DNA of 64,000 nucleotides from Paenibacillus andongensis (GCF_025369935.1 NZ_CP104467.1:2983001-3047000), one strand, 5' to 3'; shown: positions 1-9,694, counted from the stretch's first letter. Translations and numbers: made by a program. The notes: a model not told the origin generated them from the sequence alone.

Positions 1-1
1 T

Positions 2-2098
2 TTGATGAAGGATTTTCAAGGTGTTGTACTTTCGGAAGTGCAAGAAGATCTAGCTAAAAATTATCGGATATTGGAACAGACCAATCATCATGACACCCTT
101 CTTATGTTAGAAATGCTCGGTAAGGTCATTCATAATTTGGAAGGGAAGTCTGAGAATCCCTTAATTGTCGGCAAGGATGAGGAAGATGAAGATCAATTTG
201 TCCGAAAGCTGGAGATCCACCCGAACCAAGTCATTTTTCATGAGTATACCGTTAAAAAAATGATGCTGTATTATTTATTTGGCCAATATGAGGAAGCTTT
301 AAAGTTTGGTAAAGATGCGGAACCTATGCAGTCTGTTTCTTTCGGGCTGTTTCATATTCCTGAGAACTATTTCTACTATGCCTTGTCTATAGCTGCAAAA
401 TATAAAGAGGCTGCAATGTTAGAGCAGAAGATGATGGCCAAACAGATGAAAAAGATGCTTCGCAAGATGGATAAATGGGCTGCCCATTGTCCGGAAAACT
501 TTTTGCATATTAGCCTATTAATGCATGCGGAGTGGAACCGGGTAACAGGCCATTTTCACAAAGCGGAGCAAGAATACGAAACGTCAATCCGGCAAGCAAG
601 GGAGCAGGGTTTCATCCAACATGAGGCGATTGCCTGTGAGCTAGCAGGGAAGATGTATAAGGAAGCTGGCCGTGAAAAGATTGCCAAAACCTATTTCGTC
701 GATGCTTATTACGGTTATCTAAGCTGGGGTGCGAAGGCTAAGGCGGAGGAGTTAATGCTGCGTTATCCAGCCTATTTAACATCACTCAAGGAGTCAAAGG
801 ATTGGGGCACGACCAAAATAAGTGATTATTCACTGCAGGCGCTTGATTTTATGACGATTATGAACACGTCTAGGTCATTGTCGAGTGAAGTGAACTTGGA
901 GCAATTGATCAAGCGGTTAATGGAAATTGTGACCTATTCGTCTGGCGCGGAGAGAAGCATCCTTGTCTTGAAGGAGCGCGACAGCTTATTCGTGGAGGCT
1001 GAGATGCATGCCATTGACGGCAAGGATTCCTGTACCGTAAGCTCTGTTCTACTAGAAACAAGAGAAGATCTCCCGACGGCTGTGATTCAATTCGTGGCAA
1101 GAACCAAGGAAGGCGTTGTACTCGATGATGCCGAGAATAAGGGATTCTTTACACATGATCCATATATTCGGGCAACGGAGAGTAAATCGATCTTCTGTGA
1201 GCCGATCCTGCATCAGGGCAATCTAGTCGGTGTCTTTTATCTTGAAAATAATTTGATTCGTAATGCCTTTACTTCAGACCGACTTGATATTATCAAGCTG
1301 TTGTCTGCTCAGGCGGCAATTTCGATCGAGAATGCAAGACTCTATAATGATTTGGAGTCCAAAGTCAAAGAACGGACGAACGAATTGATCTTGATGGAGA
1401 CGTCGCGTCGCGACCTGCTGTCTAATATTTCCCATGATTTGGGCACGCCGCTTACGTCCATTCAGGGTTATGTTGAGGCTATTCTAGATGGGGTTATTCA
1501 AGAGCCTGAGGAACAGAGAAAGTACCTTTCGGTCGTTCACATGCGGATTGTCGGCATTCAGCGGCTCATTACGGATCTGTATCAGTTAAGTCGTCTTGAG
1601 ACTAAACAGTTCCATTTCCAGCTAGCCCCAACCTCATGCGGAACGATGGTTCGCCAGCTTTTTGCGAAGTATGAGCTGGATGCAGCGAATGCTGGAATTA
1701 CCTATACGCTAAACATGGCACATTCAGAAGGCGAGGAACTGCTCTTAACGGTAGATACAGATCGTATTGAACAGGTGTATGCGAATATTTTGTACAATGC
1801 CATTAAGTTTTCCACTAGAGGCGGATTCATTGATGTTCACGTGGAAATCAAGGATGAGCCGAGCGAGTTAGTGATTCGGGTTACCGATACCGGCGTGGGG
1901 ATTAGCGAAGAGGATCTTCCGCATATCTTTGAACGGTTCTACAAAGTGTCCAAATCCCGCAGCACGTCGGGCGGCAGCGGCCTGGGACTCGCGATTGCTA
2001 AGGAGATCGTGCAGTATCACGGCGGGCAAATTTGGGCGGAAAGCCGCCTTGGCAAAGGCTGCAGCATCTCGTTCTCGTTACCTGTGCATCGGATTTAG
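2..2098 (+). CDS. Multidomain sensor histidine kinase, C-terminal part
   Basis: The gene enters from the left edge, so only about 698 C-terminal residues are visible. The first roughly 290 residues are helical and TPR-like. They are followed by a GAF domain (about 300-455) and a coiled linker (DLESKVKERT). A HisKA domain follows, with the phospho-accepting histidine at residue 478 of the fragment in NISHDLGTPLTSIQGY. The HATPase domain has its N box at NILYNAIKFS and G boxes DTGVGISEEDL and GGSGLGLAIAKEIV. Family knowledge: this GAF-HisKA-HATPase tail sits at the end of very large kinase/AAA-ATPase/GAF/HK proteins common in Paenibacillus, which would explain the helical N-terminal part. The ligand is unknown. 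No response regulator lies downstream; a terminator follows at once. Confidence 0.85.
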   Translation: MMKDFQGVVLSEVQEDLAKNYRILEQTNHHDTLLMLEMLGKVIHNLEGKSENPLIVGKDEEDEDQFVRKLEIHPNQVIFHEYTVKKMMLYYLFGQYEEALKFGKDAEPMQSVSFGLFHIPENYFYYALSIAAKYKEAAMLEQKMMAKQMKKMLRKMDKWAAHCPENFLHISLLMHAEWNRVTGHFHKAEQEYETSIRQAREQGFIQHEAIACELAGKMYKEAGREKIAKTYFVDAYYGYLSWGAKAKAEELMLRYPAYLTSLKESKDWGTTKISDYSLQALDFMTIMNTSRSLSSEVNLEQLIKRLMEIVTYSSGAERSILVLKERDSLFVEAEMHAIDGKDSCTVSSVLLETREDLPTAVIQFVARTKEGVVLDDAENKGFFTHDPYIRATESKSIFCEPILHQGNLVGVFYLENNLIRNAFTSDRLDIIKLLSAQAAISIENARLYNDLESKVKERTNELILMETSRRDLLSNISHDLGTPLTSIQGYVEAILDGVIQEPEEQRKYLSVVHMRIVGIQRLITDLYQLSRLETKQFHFQLAPTSCGTMVRQLFAKYELDAANAGITYTLNMAHSEGEELLLTVDTDRIEQVYANILYNAIKFSTRGGFIDVHVEIKDEPSELVIRVTDTGVGISEEDLPHIFERFYKVSKSRSTSGGSGLGLAIAKEIVQYHGGQIWAESRLGKGCSISFSLPVHRI

Positions 2099-2105
2099 AA
2101 CCGAG

Positions 2106-2149
2106 AACCGTATACTTCACATGATTCTGTGTGCAGTGTACGGTTTTTT
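2106..2149 (+). terminator. Terminator of the kinase gene
   Basis: The stem AACCGTATAC pairs with GTGTACGGTT, allowing one wobble, across a loop of about 20 nt. A run of T follows. It lies between convergent genes and could serve both. Confidence 0.7.
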
Positions 2150-2152
2150 GGG

Positions 2153-2491
2153 TTAAGGTCGAATGGTCACTCTGGTGTGAATCGGCACAAGTGCAGCTAA
2201 CTCAAGCACATCATCGTTATACATGCGAATACAGCCGTGAGATGTTCTCTTGCCTACGGAGGAAGGATCATTCGTGCCATGGATACCATAATGTGGTTTA
2301 CTTAAACCCATCCAGAATACGCCGAAAGGGCCGCCTGGATTTGGCTGCTTATTGATAATAAAAAATTCACCCGTCGGTGTGTTGGTTAGCATTTTACCAA
2401 TACCAACTGGGAATCCACGTACAACGATGTTTGCATCCAAAAGATATAATTGAAAGTCAGAAAGATCAACAATAATTCGGTAATTGGGCAT
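2153..2491 (-). CDS. Small L,D-transpeptidase (YkuD domain)
   Basis: This 112-residue protein is almost exactly one YkuD catalytic domain. The active-site signature is complete: His71 in GIHGTND and the SHGCIRM block with His85, Gly86, catalytic Cys87 and Arg89. The family forms 3-3 peptide cross-links in peptidoglycan or attaches substrates to it. There is no LysM domain and no obvious signal peptide, so unlike B. subtilis YkuD it is a bare catalytic domain. Small LDTs of this kind are common in spore formers, but its site of action cannot be read from the sequence. It converges on the histidine kinase gene and is divergent from the alcohol dehydrogenase. Confidence 0.85.
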   Translation of the reverse strand: MPNYRIIVDLSDFQLYLLDANIVVRGFPVGIGKMLTNTPTGEFFIINKQPNPGGPFGVFWMGLSKPHYGIHGTNDPSSVGKRTSHGCIRMYNDDVLELAALVPIHTRVTIRP

Positions 2492-2595
2492 AGGATTGTC
2501 ACCTCAAGCTATTCTATGTAAATTGTAACGATTTCGATAATGAAATTACTTGTGATATACTGCTGTAGATATCAGTCACTGAAGGAGAAACAGTC

Positions 2596-3765
2596 ATGCA
2601 AACATTTCTACAGTTTAATCCAACAAAATTATGGTTTGGCCAAGGTCAAATAGAGCAGCTGCAGCAGGAACTTGGTACGACGGGCAAGCGAGTATTGCTT
2701 GTGTATGGCGGAGGAAGCATTAAGAAAAATGGCGTATACGATGCTGTTATGGAACAGCTTACACATATGCAAGCAGAAGTGTTTGAAATGTCTGGAGTGG
2801 AGCCTAATCCGCGGCTGGGCACTGTACGGAAAGGGATAGAAATTTGCCGCGATAAGCAAATCGAGCTCATTTTGGCCGTTGGCGGGGGCAGTGTGATTGA
2901 TTGTGCCAAAGCGATTTCCGTGGGGGTATATTATGACGGGGATGTTTGGGACATCATTACTCGGAAAGCTGTGCCTCACAAAGCGCTTCCTTTCGGAACG
3001 GTTTTAACACTTGCGGCTACAGGTTCTGAGATGAATAATATTTCCGTCATCACCCATTGGGAGAAAAATGAAAAACGTGGTTGGAGCAGCCCTTTTTCTT
3101 ATCCGGCTTTCTCTATTTTAGACCCTGCGTACACGTACTCTGTACCTAAGGATCAGACGGTTTATGGCATCGTGGATATGATGTCGCACGTGCTGGAGCA
3201 GTACTTCCATCGGACGGAGAACACACCTATGATTGATCGTTTCATGGAGTCAGTCCTTTTGACAGTCATTGAAGCTGCACCGAAGCTGCTTGCAGATCTT
3301 ACCAGCTATGAGCATAGAGCAACGATCATGTATGCAGGAACGACAGCTTTTAACGGGCTTCTGTCCAGCGGCACAGATGGCGGAGACTGGGCATCTCATC
3401 AGATCGAACATGGCCTGTCCGCTGTTTATGATATTCCGCATGGCGGAGGGCTTGGGATTGTCTTCCCAAATTGGATGAAGCATTGTGCGGAGGAAGATCC
3501 TTCGCGGATGAAGAAGCTGGCGATTGCTGTTTTCGGTATCGATCCATCGGATAAAACAGATCATGAAATTGCACTCGAAGGGATTGAGGCCCTGCGAAAT
3601 TTCTGGAATTCCCTTGGTGCGCCGAATCGATTAGGGGATTATGGGATTGATGATTCCAGAATTGAGGAATTAGTCCATAAATCATTCATGAAGGACAAAG
3701 TGGGACAATACAAAATGATGACGCGGGAAACCGTTAGAGATATTTTGATTCGATCTTTAGTCTAA
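2596..3765 (+). CDS. Iron-containing alcohol dehydrogenase (butanol dehydrogenase type)
   Basis: 389 residues, full length for the Fe-ADH (group III) family. The nucleotide-binding GGGSVID motif lies at 96-102. Metal ligands are visible as Asp194 and His198 in [13 protein letters not shown], followed by His268/His272 in [10 protein letters not shown] and His282 in DIPHGGGL. The closest family type by sequence feel is the NAD(P)H-dependent butanol dehydrogenase YugJ/BdhA group, which reduces aldehydes to alcohols. The start ATG follows GAAGGAGAAACAGTC, a good ribosome site. It is a single-gene unit ending in a strong terminator; substrate specificity is not readable. Confidence 0.9.
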   Translation: MQTFLQFNPTKLWFGQGQIEQLQQELGTTGKRVLLVYGGGSIKKNGVYDAVMEQLTHMQAEVFEMSGVEPNPRLGTVRKGIEICRDKQIELILAVGGGSVIDCAKAISVGVYYDGDVWDIITRKAVPHKALPFGTVLTLAATGSEMNNISVITHWEKNEKRGWSSPFSYPAFSILDPAYTYSVPKDQTVYGIVDMMSHVLEQYFHRTENTPMIDRFMESVLLTVIEAAPKLLADLTSYEHRATIMYAGTTAFNGLLSSGTDGGDWASHQIEHGLSAVYDIPHGGGLGIVFPNWMKHCAEEDPSRMKKLAIAVFGIDPSDKTDHEIALEGIEALRNFWNSLGAPNRLGDYGIDDSRIEELVHKSFMKDKVGQYKMMTRETVRDILIRSLV

Positions 3766-3768
3766 GAG

Positions 3769-3817
3769 AAAAGCTATCCCAATGTAGATGAATCTACGCG
3801 GGGTAGCTTTTGTATTT
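3769..3817 (+). terminator. Terminator of the alcohol dehydrogenase gene
   Basis: AAAAGCTATCCC pairs with GGGGTAGCTTTT, and an inner GTAGA/TCTAC pairing extends the stem. A T-rich tail follows. Confidence 0.8.
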
Positions 3818-3912
3818 TTGCAAACATTAAAATTGCATAAATTCGTAGAGATATGGCTATTAATCGTGTACAGTTAAAGATGACAACCCATATTATGTAA
3901 AGTCTCAAGGGA

Positions 3913-4404
3913 GTGGATGTAATCAAAATTCGAATTATTGGTGCTTTTATTTTGTTGTTCATTAGTGCTTCAAGTTTTTATTTAATAGACCTAATGACAT
4001 TTGAACCAAGGCCAAATGGCGTAATTTCAGGGAATGGTAATCCCGCGATCATCATCATGTTTATTGCAATTCCCGTATATGCGATGTTACTAGGTATGAT
4101 TTCGATGTTTTTTTATAACGTTAAGAAAGTAACTAGGATAAAAAAAGGTTTGATCATCTTTTTTATAAGCTTGCTCCTCATTTTTTGTATTTTAGGAGAG
4201 ATCAACGAAGTCAAATGGCATCTTGATACACTGAATGGTGGACCTAACAATCCGAATTCAATTATTTATAGATGGGGATGGTTCAATCAGTATACGAACA
4301 CCATTTATTTCAATGTATACAGTTTTGTTTTTGGGATTGCTCTTTCAGGGATGCTCGGGTGTATAATATCCATCAAGAAAAATCGTGAAGGACAACAAGC
4401 ATGA
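3913..4404 (+). CDS. Unknown small integral membrane protein
   Basis: 163 residues with four likely membrane segments (about 5-25, 45-68, 76-94 and 133-156) and a hydrophilic loop between the last two. I do not recognise the family. The start used is GTG at 3913; the ribosome site AAGGGAG sits very close, so initiation may differ. The stop overlaps the next start as ATGA at 4401-4404, so it is translationally coupled to the P-loop kinase gene. A + A/T-rich composition and longer codon-biased AT stretches suggest a less conserved, possibly acquired pair of genes. No function is proposed. Confidence 0.6.
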   Translation: MDVIKIRIIGAFILLFISASSFYLIDLMTFEPRPNGVISGNGNPAIIIMFIAIPVYAMLLGMISMFFYNVKKVTRIKKGLIIFFISLLLIFCILGEINEVKWHLDTLNGGPNNPNSIIYRWGWFNQYTNTIYFNVYSFVFGIALSGMLGCIISIKKNREGQQA

Positions 4405-4976
4405 AAAAACCTCTTGTCATAGGTATCTCTGGAGGCTCAGGAAGTGGAAAAACGACGTGGAGTCAGTACTTGTTAGAACATTTTAGTCATTACAAAGTCC
4501 GAATCATACACAGTGATAGATACTTTAAGAAAATGAGGCCCGTTACTAGAGCACCTTTCTCTAATAAAGAGTACGATGATTTTAATCAACCGGAGTCTGT
4601 AGATGTTGAAAGATTAATAGGCGATATTGATGCTGCAATTTTTAATAACGAATTAAATCTATTAATCGTTGAGGGATTTCTGATATTTCATTTTGAAGTT
4701 GTAAGAGAACGTCTAGCGTACAAGTTTTATATCGACTGTGAATCTGACGAGAGATTAGTTAGAAGGATTGCGCGAGATTCGAAGGATGGAAGTAACTTAA
4801 ATGAAATCGTTGCTGAATACTTGGACCTTGTTAGACACAGTCATGATAAGTACGTGGAACCAACAAAATGGTATGCCGATCTTATTATTAATGGTACTAG
4901 TAGTGAGAATAGGGGGAGACAAATCATTGTTGATTGGATTCAACGGGAATTAACATACCGGGAATCTCGGTTCTGA
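4401..4976 (+). CDS. Uridine kinase-like P-loop phosphotransferase
   Basis: 191 residues beginning with a perfect Walker A loop, GISGGSGSGKTT, at 8-19. An Asp follows in HSDRYFKKM, a position typical of the phosphoribulokinase/uridine kinase superfamily, with a DE-R-RRIARDSKDG lid-like stretch near 115-130. The family phosphorylates nucleosides or similar small alcohols in the cytoplasm. The N- and C-termini are shorter than those of Udk, so the actual substrate is uncertain. The ATG overlaps the stop of the upstream membrane-protein gene and follows GAAGGACAACAAGC. Spo0M starts 45 bp after its stop, possibly in the same transcript. Confidence 0.75.
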   Translation: MKKPLVIGISGGSGSGKTTWSQYLLEHFSHYKVRIIHSDRYFKKMRPVTRAPFSNKEYDDFNQPESVDVERLIGDIDAAIFNNELNLLIVEGFLIFHFEVVRERLAYKFYIDCESDERLVRRIARDSKDGSNLNEIVAEYLDLVRHSHDKYVEPTKWYADLIINGTSSENRGRQIIVDWIQRELTYRESRF

Positions 4977-5020
4977 TCGCGTATAGACAATTAACAACTA
5001 ATCAACTGGGGGAAGCAAAA

Positions 5021-5833
5021 ATGGCATTTTTCAAGAAAATGTTAGCGAGTGTTGGGATTGGGAACATCGATATCGACACACAGTTTCATACGGAGGATTT
5101 TATTCCGGGAGAGCTGGTTGAGGGCGTCGTTATTGCCAAAGGCGGAAAAGTGGAGCAGAAGGTGGATAAAATCTACTTTCAAATCATGACGGAATATAAG
5201 AAGCCTGTAGAGACAGATGCGAATCGCGATGGACGCACTGAAATTCGTATGGAGAATGAAACCATCGTTATAGCCAACATTTTGCTTGGTGAAAGCCTCA
5301 TTATTGAGCCGGGGGAAACGATTGAAATTCCTTTTGAATTCATTTTGCCGCATGAGACGCCAATCTCCATCGGTGTCAGCCCGATCTGGGTGCGCACAGG
5401 CTTAGACATTGATAATGCAGTTGATCCCTCGGATCGCGATGATATTGAAGTTCAGGCACACCCGCATACTGTGGTTGTTTTTGAAGCTTTGGAAGAACTC
5501 GGTTTTCATTTGCATCAAGCGGAGAATGAGTTTTATTTACAACGAAATTATCATTTACCTTTTATTCAAAAGTTTGAATTTGTCCCCAACAAAAATGGTG
5601 AGTACCACAGCTCAGTGGACGAACTTGAACTCATCTTCTACCCAGATGAAGACGGCGTAGAGATCATCCTAGAGTTCGATCGCAAAACGCGTGGTTTCAG
5701 AGGATTTCTATCGGATATGTTGGATACGGATGAGTCTCATCATCGCTACTTTTTCAGCTGTGAAGAGCTGGAGGAAGGTTCTTCCGCTGTAGCGGATCAG
5801 TTCAGAGGGATCTTTGACGAGTTGTTGGAGTAA
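5021..5833 (+). CDS. spo0M: Sporulation-control protein Spo0M family
   Basis: 270 residues starting MAFFKKMLASVGIGN, matching the arrestin-like Spo0M family, which modulates entry into sporulation and cell-envelope stress in Bacillus. The open frame extends upstream to 4934. ATG 5021 is chosen because GGGGGAAG lies seven bases before it and because the family begins with this sequence. The protein is acidic, with two beta-sandwich halves (about 1-130 and 130-250), and has no signal peptide or membrane segment. It ends in a strong terminator. Function is by homology only. Confidence 0.88.
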   Translation: MAFFKKMLASVGIGNIDIDTQFHTEDFIPGELVEGVVIAKGGKVEQKVDKIYFQIMTEYKKPVETDANRDGRTEIRMENETIVIANILLGESLIIEPGETIEIPFEFILPHETPISIGVSPIWVRTGLDIDNAVDPSDRDDIEVQAHPHTVVVFEALEELGFHLHQAENEFYLQRNYHLPFIQKFEFVPNKNGEYHSSVDELELIFYPDEDGVEIILEFDRKTRGFRGFLSDMLDTDESHHRYFFSCEELEEGSSAVADQFRGIFDELLE

Positions 5834-5841
5834 TACATAGG

Positions 5842-5894
5842 AAGAGGCTGTCACCAACGGTAGGGTAGTGATTACCGGAGGGACAGTCTCTTTT
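5842..5894 (+). terminator. Terminator after spo0M
   Basis: GAAGAGGCTGTC pairs with GACAGTCTCTTTT through one G-U pair, with a roughly 29-nt loop and a T tail. It lies between convergent genes. Confidence 0.7.
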
Positions 5895-5911
5895 CAATTC
5901 AAATTTAATTG

Positions 5912-6410
5912 TTAGGCATGTGCTAATTGTTTCAGTTCAAGTTTTCCTGTTGTCAAATACGTGAGTTCCGGTGTTGAGAAATAGTCAGCTAATCGCCGAA
6001 GTCTCATATATATCGTTCGCAAAATAACGGAATCCATCTCCGTGATCATACTGCGATTTGCAATAAAGTCACGCATGCTCACCTTGATGAGATACTCGCT
6101 ATCTCGAAGATCGGTTATCAGTTGTTTATTGGGAAGGTCTCCGTAGTTGACTATGTACTTCGTTTGAGCAAGAGCACTTAGATAGAGTTCAGCACATGTT
6201 CGTGAAATTTGTACTTGCCTCTTTGCTCCCAAAGCATCAGTGACAGTAAGCATTTGATTTTTGGCATCTAAGGAGTTCTTTTTCAAATAAACAATTTCGT
6301 GAGAGGCAATACCCTCTGTGAGTAAACGAACGATGATGGCATCTTGCGGATTGATACAGCGAGTCTCGATAAAATGAATTTGTTCTAATGTAATAATACG
6401 AAATCAGCAT
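5912..6410 (-). CDS. Unknown cytosolic protein, apparently frameshifted at its start
   Basis: The reading frame is open from 6403 down to the stop at 5912. The only standard start near its beginning inside the frame is a TTG at 6286 without a ribosome site, preceded by 39 more open codons of protein-like sequence (ITLEQIHFIETR, IIVRLLTEG). A good ribosome site and start (GAAGGG, then ATG at 6410) lie just upstream but one base out of frame. Removing one T from the run of three near 6401-6403 would give a clean start, MLIRIITLEQIHFIE. The protein would be about 165 residues, mixed alpha/beta, without membrane segments or a recognised domain. It is either a recent frameshift, a sequencing error or unusual initiation. 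Without correction, only the shorter 124-residue form from 6286 is possible. Confidence 0.5.
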
Positions 6411-6621
6411 CCCTTCAAGTGTGTAAATTGGATTTCAGTAAACTTTCATTCGGCTTTCAGTAATAAGCAACTATATACTCTATGTGGGATGTTGATCGAT
6501 TATGACTATTTACAATAAAAAAAATACCTCTATTTTCATGAAGAAGAAGGGAATACTTAGTTTATGCAGAAAATGAGTGTAGATATGTAAGGGTGGAGTT
6601 GAGAGGGAGGGGCTACTGAAT

Positions 6622-7983
6622 ATGGTGAATGAAGAAGGAAAATTAAAGAAGGTGTTAGGCTTACGGGATTCGATTGGTATCGCCCTCGGTCAAATTATTG
6701 GAGCGGGAATCATGTCAATCACTGGCATCGCCATTGCCTTAACGGGGTCTGGAGTACCGCTTGCTTTCGTGCTTTCCTCTGTTTTTATGCTCATCATCAC
6801 GATTCCACTTGCTGTATTAGGTTCAGTTCTTCCTGCAACTGGAGGCATGTATAAATATACGAGTCGGTTACTTTCTCCGAACGCAGGGTTTGTCTATTTA
6901 ATCCTATTTACATTCGGTCATTTAACCATCGCTGTATATGCCATTTCCTTCGCACAATATTTACAGGGAATCATGCCGGATACGCCGATCATGCTTGTAG
7001 CCTTCACAGTGCTGACTTTCTTCTATCTCATTAATCTGTTTGGCATCAAGTTTATGTCATCATTAGGAAAGGTGCTCGTAGCGATTAAGCTGCTGTCACT
7101 TCTTGTGTTTATTGTATGGGGAATTTCGGAGGTCGACTATTCGGTGTTTCATCCCGCAGAGATTTTTCCTCAGGGCATAGGTAGCTTTCTTACGGCAGTT
7201 GGCATCACGTCCTTTGCATCTGGTGGCGCTTATGCTGTAGTTGAGCTCGGAGGCGAAATGAAGCGGCCGCAAAGGGATATTCCGCTAACCATTTTCATCA
7301 GTAGTGGCATAGTTGCCTTACTTTATATAGGCATTGGCATTGTGGCAACAGGCGTTCTGCCGATTTCGGAAGTTGCGGGAGAGTCGCTTTCAGATGTGGC
7401 GAGGACGATATTGCCCAATCCATTGTTCCTATTTTTTATCATAGGCGGGGCTATGTTTGCACTGGCTTCTACACTTAATGTGACGTTTTCCTGGGTGACA
7501 AGGGGGATGCTGGTGGCATGTCGCGATGGTTGGCTCCCTTCATCATTCGGTGCCGTTAATCGAAGGTATGGTACACCGCATTGGCTGCTCACGTTTTACT
7601 ATCTCCTTGGTGTCATGCCCATTGTGACAGGAGTGTCGTTGACCACGATTTCACAGCTAGGGGTTGGCATTTTACTCATTTCGAGCATTTTCCCCGTACT
7701 TTCTGCCGTGCAGCTTCCACGCAAATACCCTGAGCTTTATCGCAATGCACCTTTCACTATGAAGCCAAGTCTACTTTACACCATTGTCGTCATAGCCGTT
7801 GGTTTACTCGCCTTTCAAGGCTATTTACTACTCAGCCGATTGTCGGCTCCTTTAATTGTAGGCAACATAGTGCTTGTCGCAGCATCTATCGTTTATGTGC
7901 AGATTGTCGGCAAACGCCGAATAAATAAACAGGCTTCAAACGCTGCTGCAAGCAATAGTCGCGATATCAAATTGTTGCAATAA
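6622..7983 (+). CDS. APC-family amino acid permease
   Basis: 453 residues with about 12 membrane helices. The APC signature near the N-terminus is GLRDSIGIALGQIIGAGI (about 11-28), the unwound first helix that binds the amino-acid carboxylate. A second family mark is the GGAYAVVELGGEMKRPQRDIP stretch near residues 201-221, split here by the loop after helix 6. It imports or exchanges amino acids or amines; substrate is not predictable. ATG follows GGGAGGGG. The 3' end overlaps the convergent LysR gene by 17 bp, and no terminator separates them. The LysR protein may regulate it, but its operator would then have to lie upstream of 6622. Confidence 0.88.
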   Translation: MVNEEGKLKKVLGLRDSIGIALGQIIGAGIMSITGIAIALTGSGVPLAFVLSSVFMLIITIPLAVLGSVLPATGGMYKYTSRLLSPNAGFVYLILFTFGHLTIAVYAISFAQYLQGIMPDTPIMLVAFTVLTFFYLINLFGIKFMSSLGKVLVAIKLLSLLVFIVWGISEVDYSVFHPAEIFPQGIGSFLTAVGITSFASGGAYAVVELGGEMKRPQRDIPLTIFISSGIVALLYIGIGIVATGVLPISEVAGESLSDVARTILPNPLFLFFIIGGAMFALASTLNVTFSWVTRGMLVACRDGWLPSSFGAVNRRYGTPHWLLTFYYLLGVMPIVTGVSLTTISQLGVGILLISSIFPVLSAVQLPRKYPELYRNAPFTMKPSLLYTIVVIAVGLLAFQGYLLLSRLSAPLIVGNIVLVAASIVYVQIVGKRRINKQASNAAASNSRDIKLLQ

Positions 7984-8854
7984 TCATTTTCAGTTCTTTG
8001 GTAAACTCTTTGCAGGGCAGGGACTGATGACGATTCTTTAGACGCAAGGAACAGAAGGAAATATCCATATCCTCTCCAGTGATTTCTAAGGCAACAATGC
8101 TGCCTGTTTGGACATAAGGGTCGTATTTCAGGCCGATTTCCGTATAAAATCCAACGGCAATACCTTCCGCAATTACACGTTTGGCAGCCTCTGAATTCCC
8201 TAACTTAAATAGAATATTCGGCTCTCCATATTTTTTTAATTTACCAATAAGATACTCAGAATTCAGGAGAATCGGTTGATGGACAAGTTCTTCTAAGGAA
8301 ATGCTTTTTCGATGAGCCAGTGGGGAGTTTTTCCCCACACATGCCATCACTCTACTGTCCATTAACGTCTCGGTGATCAATTGTTTATTCGGCTCTTCAT
8401 AATTCCGGGATACGGCGATTAGACCAATATCTACATTACCGCTTTGGACTTCTTGTTTAATCTGCGGATAATCAAGCTCCACCATTTCGAGCTCTACGCC
8501 AGCATGTTTTGCTTTGAAAATCGCCAAGGTTGAGGGTAAAACACTCAAGCATAGGCTAGGCACAGAAGCGATGGAAAGGAACCCTGAGAGCTGATTGGAC
8601 TGACATTCTGCCGTCTCTCGAAGTTCCTCTACTTTTTTTATAATCTCTTCCGCTTTGCTTATAATTAATTTCCCGTCTTCCGTAGGAACGGCTCCGAAGC
8701 GCGAACGCTTAAATAGCTTCACCCCAAGCTCTTCCTCCAGACTCACGATAGCCTGACTGATATTCGGTTGGGAGACGTGAAGCTTTTCGGCAGCTAGGGA
8801 GATCGAACCGGTTTGATTGATTTCAATAATATAGAGGAGTTGTTCAATCCGCAT
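7967..8854 (-). CDS. LysR-family transcriptional regulator
   Basis: 295 residues, the usual length. The N-terminal winged helix-turn-helix is clear: GSISLAAEKLHVSQPNIS (about 16-33) followed by LEEELGVKLFKRSR. The C-terminal half (about 90-290) is the periplasmic-binding-like co-inducer domain, starting at LSGFLSIASVPS. The inducer is unknown. The gene points at, and overlaps the end of, the amino-acid permease gene by 17 bp, and it is followed upstream by tatC on the same strand 81 bp away. It is likely an activator of a metabolic or transport gene, with the permease the obvious candidate. Confidence 0.9.
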   Translation of the reverse strand: MRIEQLLYIIEINQTGSISLAAEKLHVSQPNISQAIVSLEEELGVKLFKRSRFGAVPTEDGKLIISKAEEIIKKVEELRETAECQSNQLSGFLSIASVPSLCLSVLPSTLAIFKAKHAGVELEMVELDYPQIKQEVQSGNVDIGLIAVSRNYEEPNKQLITETLMDSRVMACVGKNSPLAHRKSISLEELVHQPILLNSEYLIGKLKKYGEPNILFKLGNSEAAKRVIAEGIAVGFYTEIGLKYDPYVQTGSIVALEITGEDMDISFCSLRLKNRHQSLPCKEFTKELKMIIATI

Positions 8855-8935
8855 AGTTCTCCTTTTTTGGGAAGCGATTTATGTCGTAAATATATCCCAA
8901 AAGCGGACGATAGGCAATGATAGGGAAGCCCTATT

Positions 8936-9694
8936 TTAAGAGGCTCCGTACTCAACATTCAGTTTGCTTAGCTCCTTCATTTGTCCGTTGAAGACGAAAC
9001 GTGATAGCACGACGCTGATTTCATATAATGCGAATAAGGGGATGGCCACCATCAGATGTGAGATGAGATCAGGCGGTGAAATTAGGCTAGCTAATATAAC
9101 TAGCACGATATAAGCGTATCTGCGAAATTTGTTCAGGAGTTTTGGATTCAGCAGTTTTAGTCTAGTTAGAAACATGACGACGATAGGGAGTTCGAAGGCA
9201 ATCGACAAAGGCAGCACGATGTTCAGCATGAAACTAAAATATTGGGCAACACCGTACGTCGGGGTTAATCCAAGGTTATCGGAAATTTGGGTAGTGAATG
9301 CCATGCACATGGGGAAAACAACGAAGTAGGCAAAGGTTAAACCGATGATAAAACACAGGACGGTATAAGGAATATAACGAAGTGTGGCTGACTGCTCCTC
9401 CTTCGTTAGGCCTTGTTTAACGAATCCCCAGATCTGATAGAGGATAAAAGGCAAAGTGACCGTTAGGGATATCGCGAAAGCAATCATCATATAGAGGCGA
9501 ATACTATCCATGGGGGAAAATACATGCCATGTCATGTCGGATGCCGGGGGTGTTTGCTTCAAGTACAGGAGGAGCTTCTGGGCGGCAAGAAAGCCGGCAA
9601 TCATCGTAAGGACAATGACGATTAGAACTCGAATAATACGTGTTCGCAGTTCGGAAAGATGTTCAACGAGAGACATCGTTTCTTTTATTGGCAT
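8936..9694 (-). CDS. tatC: Twin-arginine translocase subunit TatC
   Basis: 252 residues with six membrane segments. Family marks are the N-terminal LVEHLSELRTRII, the conserved Glu in FELPIVVMFL, and the SPPDLISHLMVAIPLFALYE block near the end. TatC is the receptor that recognises twin-arginine signal peptides and exports folded proteins with TatA. The frame opens at 9709, but ATG 9694 is chosen because GGAGG sits eight bases upstream. In the same neighbourhood are a Tat-type substrate (10185) and tatA (12395). Splitting tatC and tatA around a substrate resembles the dedicated TatAd-Cd/PhoD arrangement of B. subtilis. Confidence 0.95.
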   Translation of the reverse strand: MPIKETMSLVEHLSELRTRIIRVLIVIVLTMIAGFLAAQKLLLYLKQTPPASDMTWHVFSPMDSIRLYMMIAFAISLTVTLPFILYQIWGFVKQGLTKEEQSATLRYIPYTVLCFIIGLTFAYFVVFPMCMAFTTQISDNLGLTPTYGVAQYFSFMLNIVLPLSIAFELPIVVMFLTRLKLLNPKLLNKFRRYAYIVLVILASLISPPDLISHLMVAIPLFALYEISVVLSRFVFNGQMKELSKLNVEYGAS

